DNA of 64,000 nucleotides, taken from positions 186,001 through 250,000 of the forward strand of contig NZ_CP047940.1 of assembly GCF_014280235.1 (NCBI RefSeq), in the 5' to 3' direction. Positions 59,932 to 64,000 of the stretch are shown here, piece after piece. The translations under genes and the position numbers were made by a program. Source of the DNA: Cyanobium sp. NS01 (GTDB lineage Bacteria > Cyanobacteriota > Cyanobacteriia > PCC-6307 > Cyanobiaceae). Numbering within the stretch: position 1 is the first letter of the stretch; each line of letters opens with the position of its first letter. Under the pieces are notes generated by a model. The model had not been told where the DNA came from. It saw nothing but the letters and a program-made list of their open reading frames with translations, and made no database searches.

Positions 59932-61283
59932 CGGGGCTCTGCAGCGGCGGCGCTGCCCCCGGCCCGCCAGCTGCGATCGAGCAGCTGGATCGGATGCAGC
60001 ACCGGCAGCACGGCGGCGGCCTCACCATCGAGGTGCCGGCGCAGCTGCATGGTGCAGCCGATGTTGGCGCTCGCCACCAGGGCCGCTCCGGTGCCGGCCA
60101 GATCGGCGGCCTTGATGCGGCCCAGCTCGGCAGCCTCCTCCGGTTGCACCAGGTTGTAGATGCCGGCACTGCCGCAGCACACGCCGGCCTCGAAGGCCTC
60201 GCTGAGCGTCAGGTGGGGGATGGCGCGCAGGAGATCCCGCGGCTCACTGTGCAGGCCCTGGCCGTGGATCATGTGGCAGGCGTCATGGAAGGCCACCCGC
60301 AGCGGCCGCTCAGCGTTGGCGGTGCTGCCATCGGGGTGGGGCAGGGCCTGCAGTTGTTGACGGAACCCCTCGCTGAGGCCGAGCCGGGCCAGAAATTCAT
60401 GGATGTCGGCCACCGGCGCCGGGAAGCCGCGGCTGGCCAGGTGGTCGTAGGCCTTCATGGTGTGGCCGCAGCCGGAGGCCGCCACCAGCACCGCATCCAG
60501 CGGCTCAGGCCCAGCAGGGCGGCCCGGGCCCACCACGGCGCGGAAGCTCTGCACCAGCGCGTCAGCCAGCTGGCGGGTGTGCTCCTCTTCCCCCTGGTGA
60601 TGGGTCACAGCGCCGCAGCAGCCCTGCTCCGGCGGAATCACCACCTCGATGCCATTGGCGCTCAGCACCCGCACCGCCGCCGCGTTCACTTCCGGATCGA
60701 ACAGCCGCTGCACGCAGCCCAGCACCAGCCCCACCCGGGCGCGGCGCTCGCCCTGGGCCGGCACCACCGCTGGGAAGCCATCGCGGAAGGCCTCGGGCGC
60801 CAGGGGCGGCAACAGGCGCTCCAGGGCTTCGATCTGGGGGCCGAGCAGGCGGGTGAGGCCACTGCGGCGCACAAGACCCTGCAGAGGGGTGCCGGCGTAG
60901 AGCCGCAGGGGGCTGAGGGCGGCCCGCAGCCGCCGCGGGTAGGGCAACAGAGCGAACAGCAGCCGGCGGAAGGCGTTGGCGGCCGGGCTGCGCAGCTGCG
61001 GGGCGTTCAGCTTCGGGCGGGTGGCCTCGATCAGCTGGTCGTAGCGCACCCCCGAAGGACAGGCCGTGACGCAGGCCAGGCAACCCAGACAGGTGTCGAA
61101 GTGCTTCGCCACCGTGGCATCGAGCGGCAGCTCACCGGCCTCGATCGCCTTGAGGGCGTGGATGCGGCCCCGGGGCGAGTCCATCTCCGTGCCCAGCACC
61201 CGGTAGCTGGCGCAGCTGGGCAGGCAGAAGCCGCAGTGGACGCAGGGGTCGGTCGCCCCCGCCGGTAGACCAGGAAGAGTCAT
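59928..61283 (-). CDS. glcF: Glycolate dehydrogenase iron-sulfur subunit GlcF
   Basis: 451 residues. Two 4Fe-4S motifs, 'CVHCGFCLPSCASYRVLG' and 'CLGCLACVTACPSGVRYDQL', are followed by two CCG-type domains: 'GCCGAVTHHQGEEEHTRQLA' and 'CCGSAGIYNLVQPEEAAELG' with 'IGCTMQLRRHL'. It carries electrons from the GlcDE flavins. Paired with glcE at 44804-45961. Upstream spacer to isiB is 56 bp on the same strand, with no terminator seen. Confidence 0.94.
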   Translation of the reverse strand: MTLPGLPAGATDPCVHCGFCLPSCASYRVLGTEMDSPRGRIHALKAIEAGELPLDATVAKHFDTCLGCLACVTACPSGVRYDQLIEATRPKLNAPQLRSPAANAFRRLLFALLPYPRRLRAALSPLRLYAGTPLQGLVRRSGLTRLLGPQIEALERLLPPLAPEAFRDGFPAVVPAQGERRARVGLVLGCVQRLFDPEVNAAAVRVLSANGIEVVIPPEQGCCGAVTHHQGEEEHTRQLADALVQSFRAVVGPGRPAGPEPLDAVLVAASGCGHTMKAYDHLASRGFPAPVADIHEFLARLGLSEGFRQQLQALPHPDGSTANAERPLRVAFHDACHMIHGQGLHSEPRDLLRAIPHLTLSEAFEAGVCCGSAGIYNLVQPEEAAELGRIKAADLAGTGAALVASANIGCTMQLRRHLDGEAAAVLPVLHPIQLLDRSWRAGGSAAAAEPR

Positions 61284-61339
61284 GGGGTCAGTCTGCCGTC
61301 AGCGGGCACCCTCCTGGCTGGCTGCTGCGGCTTCGCCTG

Positions 61340-61855
61340 TCACACCAGCTCCCGCCGCAGCTGCTCGGCCCAGCGATTCAGCCGTTCATCGGTGAGATCG
61401 GGCTCGGAGTCTTCATCGATCGGCAGGCCGCAGAAGCGGCCATTCAGCACGCTCTTGGAGCTGTTGTAGTTGTAATCGCTGATGTCCACCTGGCCCACCA
61501 ACCGGGCACCGGCCCGCTCGAAGGCGCGATACAGCTCCTCCATCGCGTCGCAGAAGTAATCCCCATAGGAGGAGGAATCCCCCAGGCCCATGATCGCCAC
61601 GGGCTTGCCGTGCAGCTTCGTTGTTTCGATCGCCTCCACGTGGGCATCCCAGGCCGTGCCGGAACGCAGATCATCCGCGCCGGTGTTCCAGGTGGGCGTG
61701 CAGCAGATCAGAGCTGCGCAGGCCCCGAGCACCGAGGTGTCGTTGATGTCGGCCACATCAACGACGGCAGCAGCTTTCACCAGCGGCGCCAGGCGATGGG
61801 CGACATCTTCCGTCTTTCCCGTGGACGTGGCGAAGTAGATGGTGGGTACCAGCAT
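61340..61855 (-). CDS. isiB: Flavodoxin (IsiB type)
   Basis: 171 residues from ATG 61855 ('MLVPTIYFATSTGKTEDVAH'); the longer frame to 62146 is not needed. 'FATSTGKTEDVA' binds the FMN phosphate; 'PTWNTGADDL' and 'GLGDSSSYGDYFCDAMEELY' are the 50s and 90s loops with the flanking Trp/Tyr residues. The extra strand of long-chain flavodoxins is present ('DYNYNSSKSVLNGRFCGL'). It replaces ferredoxin as photosystem I acceptor when iron is short. No convincing Fur box was found in the 160-bp upstream spacer. Confidence 0.93.
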   Translation of the reverse strand: MLVPTIYFATSTGKTEDVAHRLAPLVKAAAVVDVADINDTSVLGACAALICCTPTWNTGADDLRSGTAWDAHVEAIETTKLHGKPVAIMGLGDSSSYGDYFCDAMEELYRAFERAGARLVGQVDISDYNYNSSKSVLNGRFCGLPIDEDSEPDLTDERLNRWAEQLRRELV

Positions 61856-62021
61856 GAGCAGAACAGCTCTAAAGAACTCGAAAAGTCTTGCCCTCGCCAG
61901 CGGCCATCTGAAGCCGGCAGGCCACAGCGTGCCGTGAGGATTGTCACGACTGCAGGTCGCCCGTGATCCCACCCCATCCAGCCCCCAGGGGTACGTTGGA
62001 GATGCTTTGCTGATCGCCAAT

Positions 62022-62318
62022 ATGAGCTCCCCATCTCCCTCCCCCAATCTGGTTTTGTGGGGCTGGGTCAGCCCCTCATCGGTGGCCTCTCCCAACACTT
62101 TACAGCTGCTGATGCGGCTACGCCGCGGTGATGATCTCGCCGCCATGTCAAAGGACTATCCAGAACTCACGGCGGAGCAACTCGACCTTGCCCGTCATCT
62201 GCAGGACCGGGAGTCTGAGCTGCATCGCCTCTATCAGGACATGCAGCGGGTCGAAAGCAGCAAACTTCAGCTTGAGCGTGAACTCACCCACTCCCTGCTG
62301 AACCAGCCCCTCGGCTGA
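62022..62318 (+). CDS. Small hypothetical protein
   Basis: 98 residues from ATG 62022 ('MSSPSPSPNLVLWGWVSPSS'). The middle and C-terminal part is helical and charged: 'DLAAMSKDYPELTAEQLDLA' and 'DMQRVESSKLQLERELTHSL', consistent with a short coiled coil. No family recognised. It is divergent from isiB and convergent with the isiA-type pseudogene. Confidence 0.62.
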   Translation: MSSPSPSPNLVLWGWVSPSSVASPNTLQLLMRLRRGDDLAAMSKDYPELTAEQLDLARHLQDRESELHRLYQDMQRVESSKLQLERELTHSLLNQPLG

Positions 62319-62366
62319 GCGATCACGGCTGCTGAGCGATCACTGCTGCTGAGCGACAACAGAAAG

Positions 62367-62385
62367 CCCTGGCCAGGGGCCAGGG
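62367..62385 (-). terminator. Terminator of the isiA-type pseudogene
   Basis: CCCTGGCC (62367-62374) and GGCCAGGG (62378-62385) form a perfect 8-bp stem with a 3-base loop. Reading on the minus strand, CTTTCT follows. It lies about 10 bp after the pseudogene stop. Confidence 0.7.
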
Positions 62386-62394
62386 CGATGGGAG

Positions 62395-63083
62395 TCAGGC
62401 CAGCTCCATGGCCTCCAGAGCCCTGTTCACCCGCTTGAAGTCAAAGCCGATGGCACGCAGGGCATGACGTGGCCGCCGACCACATCCTCCAGGCTGCTGA
62501 TCGAGAGAAAGTGGGTCTGGTACGACCAGATCGTGGCCAGATCCAGGTTCGGCTGCACCGTGCGCACCGTCTGGGTCGCCGTGTCGTAGAGGCCATGGCG
62601 TTGGGCCCATTCCACCAGTGCCGTGGCGCCCAGGCCCAGGAAGATCAGATGGTGGCCGAGAATCACGCCCAGCTGCTTGTGGTCGCTCCAGTCGAAGTCG
62701 AAGCGCCGGGCCGTTCCCTCCGCCTCCGCCAGATCCAGCGGGGCCCGGAACAGATGCCACATGCCACCAGCGGCCAGCACCGCTGCACTCACCAGGTGAA
62801 AGGCGGCGATGGCCACGATCGCCTCCGGCTGGGAGAGCACGCCCCCATCACCCACACCGATGCCGAGGCGAGCCAGATTGGGCAGCAGGATCAGGCTTTG
62901 TTCACCGAGGGGCTGATCGGTGGAATAGCGGCTCAGCTCATAAATGGTGAAGGATCCGGCCCAGAACATGATCAGGCCGGCATGGGCAGCATGGGCCGAA
63001 ATGAAGCTGCCCGACTGGCTGACAAAGCGAGAGTTACCAGCCCACCAGTCATAGGCTGGCTCTGGATTGCCGTAGGATTGCAT
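62395..63083 (-). pseudogene. isiA: IsiA/CP43'-like chlorophyll-binding protein with internal deletion and frameshift
   Basis: From ATG 63083 the frame reads '[20 protein letters not shown]', '[19 protein letters not shown]' and '[19 protein letters not shown]', the first three to four helices of the CP43'/IsiA/Pcb antenna family, up to '[10 protein letters not shown]'. There, near 62470, about 110-120 residues (large loop and later helices) are missing. The following bases encode '[18 protein letters not shown]' in another frame, which is the family's C-terminal tail. In the native frame a stop follows 11 residues later. The product would lack the last membrane helices. Either a true deletion, or an assembly error at a repeat. 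Confidence 0.82.
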
Positions 63084-63265
63084 TGATGTGACTGCATGGC
63101 CAAGCCAACCTATCGGCCGGAGAAAGTGGGCACGTGGGCAAAGCTTCGCGTCGAGGCAGGGTTCACAACAAGACTCTGTGGCAAAAGGTACACCGCTCTG
63201 TCAGATCCTGTGGGTGCAGTTCAGCTCCATCCGGCCAAAGTGCCATGGATTGATCACAGCATTTC
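63084..63265. other. Short spacer upstream of the isiA-type pseudogene
   Basis: About 180 bp. It would hold the promoter of the minus-strand isiA-type gene, but no clear Fur box or -10/-35 pair was identified. A plus-strand frame (63096-63467) overlaps the next gene in a different frame and looks spurious. Confidence 0.35.
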
Positions 63266-63490
63266 ATGGGGAAACCAATTCCAGCCCGCTACAGCAAGCC
63301 CGAAGACCGCGAACGGCGCATGCTCTCGATCACGCAGCTGCGCGACTGGTGCATGGGGCACCTCTCGGAGCTGGCCGCCAACGGTCAACACGACGATGCC
63401 CGTGCCCTCACGGCCGAACACCTCGAGATCCTCGAGAAGGTGGATGCCACGCGTGTGCTCTGGATGATCGTGGAGCCAGGCCCCGCCTGA
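63266..63490 (+). CDS. Small conserved-looking hypothetical protein
   Basis: 74 residues: 'MGKPIPARYSKPEDRERRML' followed by helical 'SITQLRDWCMGHLSELAANG' and 'DARALTAEHLEILEKVDATR', ending 'VLWMIVEPGPA'. Charged residues and helix pattern are those of a real soluble protein, and composition fits the core genome. No function known. It is about 120 bp upstream of the carbamoyltransferase. Confidence 0.6.
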   Translation: MGKPIPARYSKPEDRERRMLSITQLRDWCMGHLSELAANGQHDDARALTAEHLEILEKVDATRVLWMIVEPGPA

Positions 63491-63608
63491 GGGCCTCCAG
63501 GCCCGCACCTGAGGCGTGGCTGGAGGAGCGCTCCAGGAAGGCAGCGGAGCGCTGGGGCAGTTCCCATGGCAGGATTCCTTCCACAGCCATGCCGGTTTGA
63601 ACTCGCCT

Positions 63609-64000
63609 ATGCGGATTCTTGGACTTTCGGCCTACTACCACGATAGCGCTGCAGCGTTGATTGTGGACGGCGAAGTGGTTGCCGCAGCCCAAGAGGAGCG
63701 CTTCAGTCGCAAGAAACATGACGCTACCTTTCCCGCAAGCGCAGCTCATTATTGCCTCAGCAGCCAACATCTGACTCCCGCCGATCTCGATGCGGTGGTG
63801 TATTACGAGAAGCCGCTGCTCACATTCGAGCGCCTACTGGAAACCTACCTGGGCGCCGCACCACGCGGAGGACGCTCCTTTGTGGCCGCCATGCAGGTGT
63901 GGTTGAAGGAGAAGCTGTTCATCAAATCCCGCCTGAAGCAGGAGTTGCGCGCCCTCGCGAACCGCATGGCCGGGGACGTCCGTGGGGACGGGGCCAAGCT
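63609..64000 (+). CDS. Carbamoyltransferase, NodU/CmcH/TobZ family (N-terminal part, cut by window end)
   Basis: From ATG 63609 'MRILGLSAYYHDSAAALIVD' and 'GEVVAAAQEERFSRKKHDAT' are the YrdC-like/Kae1-like opening of carbamoyltransferases, with the 'HDSAAAL' metal-binding His and 'AAxEERFxRxKHD'. 'LDAVVYYEKPLLTFERLLET' follows. 130 codons are visible of a family length near 570-600. These enzymes O-carbamoylate sugars or natural products using carbamoyl phosphate. Next to a surface-glycan-rich chromosome segment, sugar carbamoylation is the most likely role. Confidence 0.92.
   Translation, partial: MRILGLSAYYHDSAAALIVDGEVVAAAQEERFSRKKHDATFPASAAHYCLSSQHLTPADLDAVVYYEKPLLTFERLLETYLGAAPRGGRSFVAAMQVWLKEKLFIKSRLKQELRALANRMAGDVRGDGAK

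Noticed and set aside
63096-63467. 123-codon plus frame overlapping the small gene at 63266
   Set aside because: Its second half is an out-of-frame Arg/Ser-rich shadow of the better gene at 63266-63490.

Overview
The window looks like a chromosomal segment of a high-GC picocyanobacterium (Cyanobium/Synechococcus type). The grounds are an IsiA/CP43'-type chlorophyll-binding gene, a flavodoxin, two glycolate dehydrogenase subunits (GlcE, GlcF), a type II NADH dehydrogenase, a phosphoketolase-glycogen phosphorylase pair, a complete Kdo branch (KdsD-KdsA-KdsC) and a selenide dikinase fused to an NDH-like flavoprotein. This is inferred from gene content; no rRNA or tRNA gene was found.

Layout. 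1-7.3 kb is dense core sequence: the end of murG, a CobD/HisC-like aminotransferase, a pentapeptide-repeat exported protein, and a selD-fusion/kdsD/kdsA/kdsC operon. 7.4-9.5 kb is an insertion-sequence graveyard with decayed IS5-, IS30- and IS3-type transposases around a lone HIT-family gene. 9.6-36.6 kb is a lower-GC surface-glycan island. It holds about nine glycosyltransferase genes, eight genes with nine sulfotransferase-like P-loop domains, a 2OG-type oxygenase, a sialidase-like protein, and a type I secretion module (RTX-like repeat protein, parvulin-like foldase, ABC transporter with a cNMP-binding N-terminus, HlyD adaptor). An IS1182-type remnant sits in its middle. I infer that this island builds a sulfated, glycosylated cell surface around a secreted repeat protein.

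36.6-55.4 kb returns to high-GC core genes: phosphoketolase-glycogen phosphorylase, a CPA2 antiporter, an ICMT-like methyltransferase, hydrolases, GlcE, a DUF1537 sugar-acid kinase, an adenylate cyclase, an APC permease, NDH-2, a phytase-like esterase and a small HExxH protein. Many of these overlap tail to tail.

55.8-58.7 kb is the most unusual part. It is a short array of integron-type attC recombination sites with no integrase in the window. It carries a GNAT acetyltransferase cassette and a second cassette with a dGTPase-family HD hydrolase plus a small partner, transcribed against the attC polarity. A decayed MazE/MazF toxin-antitoxin pair follows at once.

59.2-64 kb holds an NYN/LOTUS-type protein overlapping glcF, the flavodoxin isiB, an isiA-type pseudogene with an internal deletion and frameshift, two small genes and the start of a carbamoyltransferase cut by the window edge.
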